DNA from: CAZWBR01 sp964632305
GTDB taxonomy: Bacteria > Bacteroidota > Bacteroidia > Bacteroidales > Prolixibacteraceae
Direction of reading: 5' to 3'
NCBI GenBank assembly: GCA_964632305.1
Contig: CAZWBR010000004.1
Span: forward strand, 1 to 64,000
DNA length: 64,000 bases
Made by a program: the position numbers and the translations under genes. Within the stretch, counting starts at the first letter, position 1; each line of letters starts with the position of its first letter. This document shows positions 27,020 to 35,183 of the stretch, in pieces. Below the pieces are notes generated by a model. The model was not told the origin of the DNA. It searched no databases and saw nothing but the letters and a program-made list of their open reading frames with translations.

Positions 27020-29065
27020 TTATTTCATTTCGGTTAACGCCTCATTTAAGGCATTACGGATCGGATCGACTAAGAGTTTATTTCCGGTAGCTTCTTCCAT
27101 CCATTCTTGCGGGATTAAACGCCCTTGTTTAAATATCCTGTCGATTTCGTTGGCAAACTGTTTACCTTGAAGATGTTCTTCCAGTTGGAACTCAATGATC
27201 TGTCCGTAGGAGTAATTGGCCAGATAAAGTGGATTGGAGATCATGTGTGAATAGATTCCGAGCAACGGTTGATCGTTTACGCCATAGATAGGGGCGAAAT
27301 AACTGTTCCATACTTCATTGGCAATGGTAACTACGGCATTTTTCAGTTCTTCGGCTGTGGCCTGGGGATGGTGGTAAAGCCATTTCCAGGTTCTCATATC
27401 CACCATGCCAACTCCCATTATCTCCATCAGCGACCAGGCTGCATCGAGGGTGTTAAGCGTTTTTTGGTTCTTATCCTGGTTGGTGAAACCGAGAAGTTGA
27501 AGGTCGCGGCTTTGAAAGATAAAGGCCAGTGCTTCGGTAAAGGCCGTGTTCGGGACTCCATTCATCAGATAATTATCCACATCGTAAAGCGAAATAGTCT
27601 GCTCAACATTGTGGCCAAACTCGTGGACGGCGATGTTGTAACCTTTGTAGTCCATCCCGGTGGCCGGGATACGGGTGCGCAGGTGGGCTTTTTCACCTTT
27701 CATGGTGGCGCCCCAGGCATGTCCGGAGCCACGGGCCGGATCAACCACGATTTTCTCAGCCAGATAGCTTGCTCTTTCTTTGTTCCATCCCAGTTTGATC
27801 AACATGTTTTCCATATCCGATTTAAAAGCTGCCGGATTGGGATATTTTTGAGTGGTCATGGCATTCAGCTTTTCCTGTGGGATGGAACTACGGGCTTTAA
27901 AACCATCGTACCAAATATCGTATGGGCGTAGTTTCCTTCCCAGCCGTTGTTCGATGATTTTCCCGATTTCGGCCAGTTGGGGTGATTTGAGGTAATCGTC
28001 GAAGAGGGCTTCAACCTGCTCCTGCGGGATTTCCATTTCGCCGGAGAATTTTCTTTTGATGAATGTATTCATCTCGGGATTAAAAGCATCGATGGCTTTT
28101 TCGGCTATGAAGTTGTTCAGGATCTGCTGGTAGCGGGTATTGGGTTCAGGATCTGCAGTTACAATATTTCCATTTTCGATCACCTTATTTGCAAAAGGTT
28201 GCCATTCTACAGCAGGATTATTAATCACTGTTTTCGGGATATCCTGATTGACGATATGCATCATGACCTGATAGATCATCTCCTGTTTCTGAGGACCAGC
28301 GACCATGTCGCCATAGTTGGCTTTAATCTCGTCGCGAAGGTTCCAGTGGGAGAGTAGAACCATATTGTCGGGAAAGATCTGTTTCCCATCATCAGTACGA
28401 AGCATACCCATATGGATATTGTATTCGGAGATATAGATATCAGCATCGGCATTGGCTTTAGCGACAGCCTGGTTCAGTTCTGCAGGGACACGTGAGACAA
28501 ATACGTCACCTAAGCGGGCATAAGCCCATTCAGTACGACTCCAATTTTTACCGGCCGCCTCTTTCTCTGCTAAAGAATAGTATGGAAAGTTAAGGGCGAT
28601 GATGAAGGCGATTTTGTTTTTGTAAAGATCCTCATACAGGTGTGAATTTATGGAATATGCACTTAACATTTTATCAATTTCAGTGAGTGGCCCATTGTCG
28701 AGATCGACATCCTCACGAAGGTCAAGCGTTATTTCATTGAAATGCCCTAAGATAGATTCAAGATTTTTGGAGACTTTCTGAAAGGTTAATAGTCGTTCAG
28801 TGTCATCGTTTATGAAATTGGTGGTACAAAATGAGGTAAAATCGGTAGAAGAACCATCTTCAGCACGCCAAAGTGAGGCGGCATGTTTGACGCCTTTAGC
28901 ATATAACGCAGATTTAGAACCTCCAAATTTTGTGTTCAGACTATCGATAGTCGCATTAATTGTCTGATCGGCAATGAAATTTGCGTTTCCATTGGATGGT
29001 TCTTTTTTCTCGGGAGTGGTGCAGGCTGTAAATCCGGCGAATAACAGAATCATTATTTTTCTCAT
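27020..29065 (-). CDS. zincin metallopeptidase-like lipoprotein
   Basis: A 681-residue envelope protein. The N-terminus is a short lipoprotein signal with lipobox FTAC (Cys15). The zinc motif is H481-EFGH485 followed by NVEQ, and Glu508 in FTEAL is the probable third ligand, giving the gluzincin arrangement HExxH-x(n)-E. The mostly helical sequence and the position of the motif in the C-terminal third recall M3/M2-type peptidases. Dipeptidyl-peptidase III was considered because of similar size, but its motif is HELLGH. The substrate is probably peptides in the periplasm. A single-gene unit. Confidence 0.75.
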   Translation of the reverse strand: MRKIMILLFAGFTACTTPEKKEPSNGNANFIADQTINATIDSLNTKFGGSKSALYAKGVKHAASLWRAEDGSSTDFTSFCTTNFINDDTERLLTFQKVSKNLESILGHFNEITLDLREDVDLDNGPLTEIDKMLSAYSINSHLYEDLYKNKIAFIIALNFPYYSLAEKEAAGKNWSRTEWAYARLGDVFVSRVPAELNQAVAKANADADIYISEYNIHMGMLRTDDGKQIFPDNMVLLSHWNLRDEIKANYGDMVAGPQKQEMIYQVMMHIVNQDIPKTVINNPAVEWQPFANKVIENGNIVTADPEPNTRYQQILNNFIAEKAIDAFNPEMNTFIKRKFSGEMEIPQEQVEALFDDYLKSPQLAEIGKIIEQRLGRKLRPYDIWYDGFKARSSIPQEKLNAMTTQKYPNPAAFKSDMENMLIKLGWNKERASYLAEKIVVDPARGSGHAWGATMKGEKAHLRTRIPATGMDYKGYNIAVHEFGHNVEQTISLYDVDNYLMNGVPNTAFTEALAFIFQSRDLQLLGFTNQDKNQKTLNTLDAAWSLMEIMGVGMVDMRTWKWLYHHPQATAEELKNAVVTIANEVWNSYFAPIYGVNDQPLLGIYSHMISNPLYLANYSYGQIIEFQLEEHLQGKQFANEIDRIFKQGRLIPQEWMEEATGNKLLVDPIRNALNEALTEMK

Positions 29066-29206
29066 CGGTGATCTTTTTGAAGGTAAAAATAAAAACAGTA
29101 TTTGAACCGAATTATGACATATTTCGATTCTTTGATTTTTTGTTGAAGAAAATAGTTTTTTCTTCAGAATGAGAATAAAAAGGCCGGAATTGTATTCCGG
29201 CCACTA

Positions 29207-30634
29207 TTAAAGAGCATCAAGCGCTGATTTGTAATTGTTTCGTCCTTTGGCTAAGTCGACATAAGAGCTTGGTCCTCCGATGCAGCCTCCTTCGCAAGCC
29301 ATCACCTCGACAAAGTTCCCGGTTCCTTTCCCTTTGCAAAAGGCTTTGAGCAGGCTCATCGATTTTTTGTTTAAACCTTCGATCTGAATTGCCCGCAGGT
29401 CGATTTGCAGGCCCTCAGCCTTAACCGCTTCGATTACACCACCTGATTTTCCAAAACCCCGACTTTCTTTTGTTATGCATTCAAGAGAGGCAGTTTCAGC
29501 TTCCTCAAGTACGATATCGTATCCTTTAAAGAAAGATCCCAATTCCTCGTAAGTCATTACAAAATCGACATTGGGATCCTGATTCGCTTCTTTTCGTTTA
29601 GCAATACAAGGTCCAATGAAAACTAATTTGGCATCAGGATATCTTTCCCTGGCTATTTGAGCTGTATAATACATTGGTGAGCCAGTATGCGAGACATATG
29701 ATTTGATTTGAGGGATATGTTTTTCAACTGCTTGCATATAACCGGGACAGCAGGAGGTGGTCATAAATGGCTGTCCATTCTCCAGTTTTTCTTTCAGCTC
29801 GATAGCTTCGTTTCTGGTAGTCACCATTGCGCCAAGGGCAACCTCAATAACATCGTGGAATCCAAGGTTTTTAATTGCCTGCACCAGTTTTGTTGTTTCA
29901 CAATTGAATTGTCCCATAATGGAGGGAGCTGCAAGTGCAATGACCTTTTCACCGTTTTTGATTGCCTTAAAAATGTCGATCACGTGTGAGACTTCAAAAA
30001 TAGATCCAAACGGGCAGGCATTCACACATTTCCCACAGTAAATACATTTCGAATCATCAATATGCTCAACTCCAAACTCATCTTTACTGATTGCATTGAC
30101 TGGGCAAGATTCTTCACAAGGAACCGGAACATAAACAATGGAATGATAGGGGCATACTTCCTTGCAGATTCCGCAGTTTACACATTTATCTGAATCGATT
30201 TGGGCTTGTCCGTTTTTGTTGAAAGAGATGGCACTTTTGGGGCAATTCATTCTGCAAGGGCTTGCCACACAGCCTTTGCATAAATTAGTGACCACGTAAC
30301 TGATATCCACACAAGCTGTACAAGCTTCGTCGACCACGGTCAGGATCTCCTTGCTTGGGTTATCTCGTTCCAGGGCTTTTTTAGCATAAACTGATAATGG
30401 GGTTAATTCATCTTCCTCCTCATTGGGTGTGAAGCCTAATATAGGCATCAATTTATATTTTACCACAGCACGTTCTTTGTAGTAACAGCACCGTAAAGCG
30501 GATTTTCTTCTTCTGGGTGATATTTCTAAAGGGATGCGATCTATTTTTTCTTCAAGTTGATCGTTTTTTAATAGACGGGCTACTTTAGTTAAGAGTTCCC
30601 GTCTGACAATCATGATATTATTAACGTACGCCAT
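29207..30634 (-). CDS. [FeFe] hydrogenase-like protein, group B type
   Basis: A 475-residue cytoplasmic iron-sulfur protein. Residues ~100-210 hold several [4Fe-4S] motifs (C151-x2-C-x2-C-x3-C161, C197-x2-C-x2-C-x3-C207 and further Cys at 105-131 and 173-177). The C-terminal half is the H-cluster domain with T293-SCCPGY, I340-GPCIAKR and M445-ACEGGC motifs, providing C296, C343, C447 and C451 as cluster ligands and C295 as proton relay. GPC instead of MPC and ACEGGC instead of ACPGGC place it with the group B enzymes of anaerobes rather than the prototypical group A. It may evolve or oxidise H2, or act in sensing. HydE, HydF and HydG maturases are not in the window. A minus-strand TAAATTTG at 30663-30670 may be its -7 box. 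Confidence 0.88.
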   Translation of the reverse strand: MAYVNNIMIVRRELLTKVARLLKNDQLEEKIDRIPLEISPRRRKSALRCCYYKERAVVKYKLMPILGFTPNEEEDELTPLSVYAKKALERDNPSKEILTVVDEACTACVDISYVVTNLCKGCVASPCRMNCPKSAISFNKNGQAQIDSDKCVNCGICKEVCPYHSIVYVPVPCEESCPVNAISKDEFGVEHIDDSKCIYCGKCVNACPFGSIFEVSHVIDIFKAIKNGEKVIALAAPSIMGQFNCETTKLVQAIKNLGFHDVIEVALGAMVTTRNEAIELKEKLENGQPFMTTSCCPGYMQAVEKHIPQIKSYVSHTGSPMYYTAQIARERYPDAKLVFIGPCIAKRKEANQDPNVDFVMTYEELGSFFKGYDIVLEEAETASLECITKESRGFGKSGGVIEAVKAEGLQIDLRAIQIEGLNKKSMSLLKAFCKGKGTGNFVEVMACEGGCIGGPSSYVDLAKGRNNYKSALDAL

Positions 30635-30745
30635 TCTTTACGGTATTCGATTTTTCCGGGTGCAAATTTAGGTATTATAAGGAGCCGGCATGTTGCATAA
30701 TATCTCTTAATCATTAAATAATTTTAAAATTGATGGAATTAGTAT

Positions 30746-31942
30746 TTACAAACCATGAAAATGAGCAAGACCACCTTTGGAGGTTTCTTTATACAAAGAG
30801 GGTAGATCGTGTCCGGTTTGTGCCATTGTCTGTACGACCTTATCAAAGCTGATCAGATGACGGCCATCAGAGAGTAATGCATAATTATTATGATTGATTG
30901 CCCGGGCTGCCGCAAATGCATTTCTTTCGATGCATGGTACTTGGACCAGTCCGGCTACAGGGTCGCAAGTTAATCCGAGATGATGTTCAAGTCCCATTTC
31001 TGCAGCATATTCCACCTGGAAAATACTTCCTCCGCTTATTTGAGTGGCTGCTGCTGAGGCCATTGCACATGCTGTCCCTACTTCACCCTGGCAACCGACT
31101 TCGGCACCCGATATAGAAGCATTAGTCTTCACGATATTCCCGATTAATCCGGCAGTAGCCAATGCTTTCAATATTTTCTTATCCGATATCTTGTAAAATT
31201 TCCTGCAATAATAAAGTACTGAAGGTATGACTCCACAGGCGCCACAGGTTGGGGCAGTAGCAATCTTACCACCTGCGGCATTTTCCTCCGAAACGGCTAA
31301 TGCATAGGCATAAATCATACCTCTTTTTTTCATTTCAGCTTTGAAATTTCGTGCTTTCTCATAATAGGCAGATGCTTTTCTCGGATATCTGAGTTCACCA
31401 GGAAGTGGTCCTTCTGCATTAAGGCCTCGCTTAATAGCCTGCTGCATCACTTGCCATACCTCATCGAGGTAATCCCAAATATCATTATCTTCATATTCTT
31501 CAACATATTCCCAGATATTTTTGCCGCTTTCGTAGCACCAATTGAGAATGGAATCCATACGATTCTCGGGATAGATCAGATGAGTTTCTACATCGTGATC
31601 ATCGTCAACGATTGTTCCTCCACCTATTGAATAGGCAATCCATGAATTAGCTGTTCCTCCATCCTTATCAATGGCTTCAAATTTCATAGCGTTTGGGTGG
31701 CGTGCCAAAAATTCTGCAGGTCTCCATTCAAATTTCACGGGATAGGGGTGAAGAGCGTGAATAATTGCCTGATCGGTAAGGTGTCCTTTTCCGGTGGAGG
31801 CAAGGCTACCATAGAGTGTCACTTTGAAGGAAGCTGCGTTCCGATTGGATGAAAGGAATGTCTCAGCTGCTTTTTTGGGCCCCATCGTGTGACTGGATGA
31901 TGGACCGACCCCAATTTTATAAATTTCTTTTATTGATTCCAT
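30746..31942 (-). CDS. sdaA: L-serine ammonia-lyase, Fe-S, single chain
   Basis: Converts L-serine to pyruvate and ammonia using a [4Fe-4S] cluster. I start at the ATG at 31942 (MESIKEIYKIG), because the family begins there; the frame extends 22 more codons upstream. The 398-residue protein has the N-terminal beta domain with VGPSSSHTMGP and the C-terminal alpha domain with TAPTCGACG, SGAEVGCQGEVGTACAMA and LGLTCDPVAGLVQVPC, containing the conserved Cys cluster ligands. An oxygen-sensitive enzyme, in keeping with the neighbouring hydrogenase. Divergent from the GroES-like gene. Confidence 0.95.
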   Translation of the reverse strand: MESIKEIYKIGVGPSSSHTMGPKKAAETFLSSNRNAASFKVTLYGSLASTGKGHLTDQAIIHALHPYPVKFEWRPAEFLARHPNAMKFEAIDKDGGTANSWIAYSIGGGTIVDDDHDVETHLIYPENRMDSILNWCYESGKNIWEYVEEYEDNDIWDYLDEVWQVMQQAIKRGLNAEGPLPGELRYPRKASAYYEKARNFKAEMKKRGMIYAYALAVSEENAAGGKIATAPTCGACGVIPSVLYYCRKFYKISDKKILKALATAGLIGNIVKTNASISGAEVGCQGEVGTACAMASAAATQISGGSIFQVEYAAEMGLEHHLGLTCDPVAGLVQVPCIERNAFAAARAINHNNYALLSDGRHLISFDKVVQTMAQTGHDLPSLYKETSKGGLAHFHGL

Positions 31943-32078
31943 TTTAAAAATCCGGGAAAAAGTTAAATCTAAATTAACTAAGAATTGTTGTCCCGCAACA
32001 TGAGTCAACTCAACATTTGGTAAAAAAATAAAGTTTCCTTTGTATTCAGGATTAAAGAATGCATTGCTCCGTTTTTTA

Positions 32079-32086
32079 TAACTTTG
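32079..32086 (+). promoter_or_regulatory. -7 box of the GroES-like gene
   Basis: TAACTTTG followed 22 nt later by the ATG. No clear -33 partner. Confidence 0.45.
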
Positions 32087-32108
32087 CTTAGTTGATTAAA
32101 CAAACAAT

Positions 32109-32492
32109 ATGGCGCTTAATTTAGATGAGAAGGATATAGAGAAGATTATCATGGTAGGAGACAGGGTGTTGATTAAGCCAAAGAATCCCAATCAGCAGAC
32201 AAAATCCGGTTTGTTTTTACCTCCCACAGCCCTTGAAAGGGAAAATGTACAGGCTGGTTATGTAATAAAAGCAGGACCTGGTTTTCCGATCCCTGCTTTA
32301 ACCGATGATGATGAGCCTTGGAGAGAGAACCGCGAACAGGTTAAATATGTTCCGCTTCAGGCCCGAACAGGCGATTTGGCGGTATATCTCAGTAAGTCAG
32401 GTTTTGATATTGAGTTTAAAAATGAGAAATATATCATTTTACCCCATTCAGCTATATTGATGATTGTCCGTGATGAGGGATTATTTGAATAA
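32109..32492 (+). CDS. GroES-like co-chaperonin family protein
   Basis: A 127-residue cytoplasmic protein. VGDRVLIKPKNP at 16-27 and the TKSGLFLPPTA strand, together with the late KNEKYIILPHSAILMIV strands, match the Cpn10 fold. It is ~30 residues longer than true GroES, with an acidic insert in the middle (ALTDDDEPWRENREQ) and without an adjacent groEL. The usual mobile-loop sequence is replaced, so it may not serve GroEL. Such stand-alone GroES-like proteins are conserved in Bacteroidota, role unknown. Confidence 0.85.
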   Translation: MALNLDEKDIEKIIMVGDRVLIKPKNPNQQTKSGLFLPPTALERENVQAGYVIKAGPGFPIPALTDDDEPWRENREQVKYVPLQARTGDLAVYLSKSGFDIEFKNEKYIILPHSAILMIVRDEGLFE

Positions 32493-32591
32493 GCTTTACG
32501 ATATTTAAAGGTTCTCTGTATGCAATTTAAAGGATAAAACCGGGAGGAGATAGATGATTCAGGATTTTAATATTGATTAAGAACATGATTC

Positions 32592-32630
32592 AAAAAAAAG
32601 CGTTTGTTTTAAAAACAAACGCTTTTTTTT
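32592..32630. terminator. bidirectional terminator
   Basis: A-run plus AGCGTTTGTTTT pairs with AAAACAAACGCT plus T-run; serves the GroES-like gene on one strand and tRNA-Lys(CUU) on the other. Confidence 0.92.
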
Positions 32631-32633
32631 GAG

Positions 32634-32706
32634 TGACCCCGGAGGGATTCGAACCCTCGACCCATTGATTAAGAGTCAATTGCTCTACCAGCTGAGCTAC
32701 GGAGTC
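32634..32706 (-). tRNA. tRNA-Lys (anticodon CUU)
   Basis: 73 nt. On the minus strand the acceptor GACTCCG pairs with CGGGGTC, discriminator A. D arm GCTC-AGCTGGTA-GAGC; anticodon stem ATTGA/TCAAT with loop CTCTTAA, so anticodon CUU reading AAG; T arm GAGGG-TTCGAAT-CCCTC. CCA is not encoded. Confidence 0.96.
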
Positions 32707-32723
32707 ATATGGTATATGCGCTA

Positions 32724-32753
32724 CAAAGATAAACTCATTTTATTCTTGATCAA
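32724..32753 (-). promoter_or_regulatory. promoter of tRNA-Lys(CUU)
   Basis: On the minus strand TTG (32751-32753) and TATCTTTG (32724-32731) are 19 nt apart; the tRNA begins 18 nt downstream. Confidence 0.65.
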
Positions 32754-32775
32754 CCTGTAACCAAGTTTTTTGTTA

Positions 32776-32815
32776 AGAAAAAACAAACCCTGCTATTTAC
32801 ATACACAGGGCTTGT
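32776..32815 (-). terminator. terminator of tRNA-Lys(UUU), copy 1
   Basis: Minus-strand stem ACAAGCCCTG / CAGGGTTTGT (32806-32815 with 32783-32792) followed by a T-run. Confidence 0.85.
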
Positions 32816-32824
32816 TTTATTTGG

Positions 32825-32897
32825 TGACTCAGCTGGGATTCGAACCCAGGACCCCATCCTTAAAAGGGATGTGCTCTACCTGCTGAGCTACTGAGTC
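32825..32897 (-). tRNA. tRNA-Lys (anticodon UUU), copy 1
   Basis: 73 nt. Acceptor GACTCAG/CTGAGTC, discriminator A; anticodon stem CATCC/GGATG with loop CTTTTAA, anticodon UUU reading AAA and AAG; T loop TTCGAAT. Identical over its full length to the copy at 36539. It is an expected substrate of SelU. Confidence 0.97.
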
Positions 32898-32930
32898 ATC
32901 CTCATGTTCCCTTGTTTTTCAAAGGCGGTG

Positions 32931-32960
32931 CAAAGGTAGATCTTTTTTTTAATTGTTCAA
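32931..32960 (-). promoter_or_regulatory. promoter of tRNA-Lys(UUU), copy 1
   Basis: Minus-strand TTG (32958-32960), 19-nt spacer, TACCTTTG (32931-32938). The stretch between promoter and tRNA is conserved at copy 2. Confidence 0.65.
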
Positions 32961-33837
32961 GTTTATGAGGAAAAAAAATAAATTTATTTTCGACGAAACA
33001 ACGTCAAGAGTTCAATTGTGAAAATAAGATTAAAGGTTTTCATGTCTTTAGGCTCTGTCGTAGTGTTAAACCTGTTTAGCCAATTATTCTGAAATCAGTA
33101 ATTTTTTGAACATTCAATATATTATCGTTCCGAATATCTGTCTGGCTTTGGCAGCCCATTGACTTTATTATTCTGCTTAACGGTTCTCGTACAATTTTAA
33201 AAACCAATTGGCACAATATGGAGTTTCAGAAATGTTGATTATCTTTTATCAAGCAGTCTTTAGCGATTTTTTGTAAGTGGTCAATTTAAATAGAGTTTAT
33301 ACTCTGCTGTCCAAATTTCCGGTTGGTCCTATCAATGGCTGGAAGGAATAATGGATTAATGGATTAATGGAATAATCGGTAATAGTCACAATATAAGTGG
33401 TTTAAACTGGGTTTGTGTATGATGGATTAGCATCCATAAATCGGTGTATTATTCGCAAAGACAAAATAGAACGGGTATGGTTATCGAATGCTGTTTCTTA
33501 ATTATAAAACCAACAGTTTGCATAGTGCAGTAGTTATGCAAAAAAAGAACTTAACTTATGCAATATTACAACCTGATTATTTATGGAAAATGGAAATAAA
33601 TTCACTACTTTTAGACTCAACACTGAGTGTTCTTTCTCTTGCTAACTGATGTGGAAATCTTTGGTATTGTGTTGATATTCATGGTGATAATTGTTGTTTT
33701 TGTTAGTGTATTAATAGTCAGCTATTTGTCTTTTGTTGTGAATTGAAGTGAAGGAGGCAAATATTTTAATTTCTTCATATGCTTTTATATAAGTTTATTA
33801 AAACCAAAGTAATTAACTAATTAACCAAGGCAAAAAA
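32961..33837. other. long gene-free stretch before the enolase-superfamily pair
   Basis: About 880 bases without a supported gene. It holds the tail of the tRNA promoter region, a short minus-strand open stretch around 33070-33230 without recognisable similarity, and tandem GGATTAAT units at about 33353-33371. The composition is AT-rich. It may contain decayed sequence; see findings. Confidence 0.6.
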
Positions 33838-35106
33838 ATGGATAGAAAAAAATTCTTACAAGTGGCAGCTACTGTTCCGGCCGCAGCAGTGTTACCAACT
33901 TACGGTAATATTTCAGAATCCGAAAAAGGGAAAGTTACTATCACCGATGTAAAATTCATGCGTGTACAAATAGGAAGCAGAGGTCATGTTCTGCCTCTTG
34001 TTAAAATTGAAACTGACGCCGGTGTTTATGGTATTGGTGAATGCCATCATGATATTACCGGATTGGCAGCTAAAGAGGTGGTTCTAAACGCGTTTAAGCA
34101 AATTCTTGTAAAACAGGATCCGTTCGATATTGCCCGTCTAACTCAATTGATGAAGTGGCGCATATCATACACCGGTGGTAATGGAGGTATTGGTATCCAT
34201 GCAGTTACAGGTTGTGAAATTGCTCTTTGGGATCTGGTAGGAAAACTCCTCAATATGCCGCTTCGGAAAATCCTAGGAGGAGGGTGTTATACCGATAAGG
34301 TAAGAGCCTACTTGACCAGTCAGCCAAGAAATATGCTCGATAAGGCAGTCTGTAAAGAGTGGATGGATTACGTTAACGGTTCGGTTCAAAAATGGACTGC
34401 CGCGAAGCCTTTCAGGATATCCAGGAGGCAGGGAGGCAGTGAATTAAATCGCCGCCTTTCGCATTCTGAGCTCAAAACGAATATCCAGGCATTTAGTAAT
34501 TTAAGAGAAGCTGCAGGTGATGATTTTGAAATCATTGTGCATTGTCACTGGGAGTTTGGTTTTTTTGATGCACTGAGTTTTGCAAAAGCTCTGGAGCCCA
34601 TCAGACCTTGGTGGATCGAAGATCCTATGCCAATTAATTATGTGGATACATGGGCTAAACTGACAGCTGCTTCACCCGTTCCTATCCTCTGTGGCGAGAA
34701 TCTATATACACTTTATGACTTCCTTCCGTTCATTACAAATCAGGCCGTGCATATGGTTGAAATAGATATTTCAATGACAGGTGGATTGCTGGAAGCAAAA
34801 AGGATTGCAGATCTGGCAAATACCTATTACATGCCGGTTGCGACACACAATGTCATGGGGCCGATTGCAACCATTGCTTCTGCTAATTGTGCTGCTACAA
34901 TGCTGGATTTTATCGGGCATGAGAGTTATGATTACAGCAAAGATTCCCGCGATGGTCATGCTGACTGGGGGACGTTGATTGAATACGACAGAGATATAAT
35001 AAAAGACGGGCATATTCAGCTCTCCGACAAACCTGGCCTTGGTCTTGATATTAACAAAGATGTCGCCATGAAGTATCTGGTGGAAGGGGAAAAGTGGTGG
35101 GGATAA
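33838..35106 (+). CDS. exported enolase-superfamily enzyme, paralogue 1
   Basis: A 422-residue mandelate racemase/muconate lactonizing enzyme-type protein. The N-terminus MDRKKFLQVAAT with a hydrophobic stretch resembles a Tat signal with KK in place of RR. The capping domain (about 30-150) is followed by the barrel: VHCHWEF at the first metal-ligand position (His where Asp is usual), then WWIEDP and ILCGENL giving the two Glu ligands, and VATHNVMGP late in the barrel. It probably abstracts a proton next to a carboxylate of a sugar acid (dehydratase or racemase); substrate unknown. A tandem duplicate follows 77 bp downstream and is colinear without gaps over the aligned middle part. An A-rich AGGCAAAAAA precedes the start. 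Confidence 0.85.
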   Translation: MDRKKFLQVAATVPAAAVLPTYGNISESEKGKVTITDVKFMRVQIGSRGHVLPLVKIETDAGVYGIGECHHDITGLAAKEVVLNAFKQILVKQDPFDIARLTQLMKWRISYTGGNGGIGIHAVTGCEIALWDLVGKLLNMPLRKILGGGCYTDKVRAYLTSQPRNMLDKAVCKEWMDYVNGSVQKWTAAKPFRISRRQGGSELNRRLSHSELKTNIQAFSNLREAAGDDFEIIVHCHWEFGFFDALSFAKALEPIRPWWIEDPMPINYVDTWAKLTAASPVPILCGENLYTLYDFLPFITNQAVHMVEIDISMTGGLLEAKRIADLANTYYMPVATHNVMGPIATIASANCAATMLDFIGHESYDYSKDSRDGHADWGTLIEYDRDIIKDGHIQLSDKPGLGLDINKDVAMKYLVEGEKWWG

Positions 35107-35183
35107 AGAAACAGTTTTTTTTGTGTTAATTCCGATATCCTTGATTCTTTATATCACAAACAAACACTAACTAAACGGTAAAA

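Noticed and set aside
27020..29065. Dipeptidyl-peptidase III
   Set aside because: The motif is HEFGH, not HELLGH, and the following Glu spacing differs.
34380..34460. Double frameshift in enolase paralogue 1 (odd stretch KPFRISRRQGGSE)
   Set aside because: The stretch aligns with paralogue 2 without gaps over 60 bases and both alternative frames meet stops.
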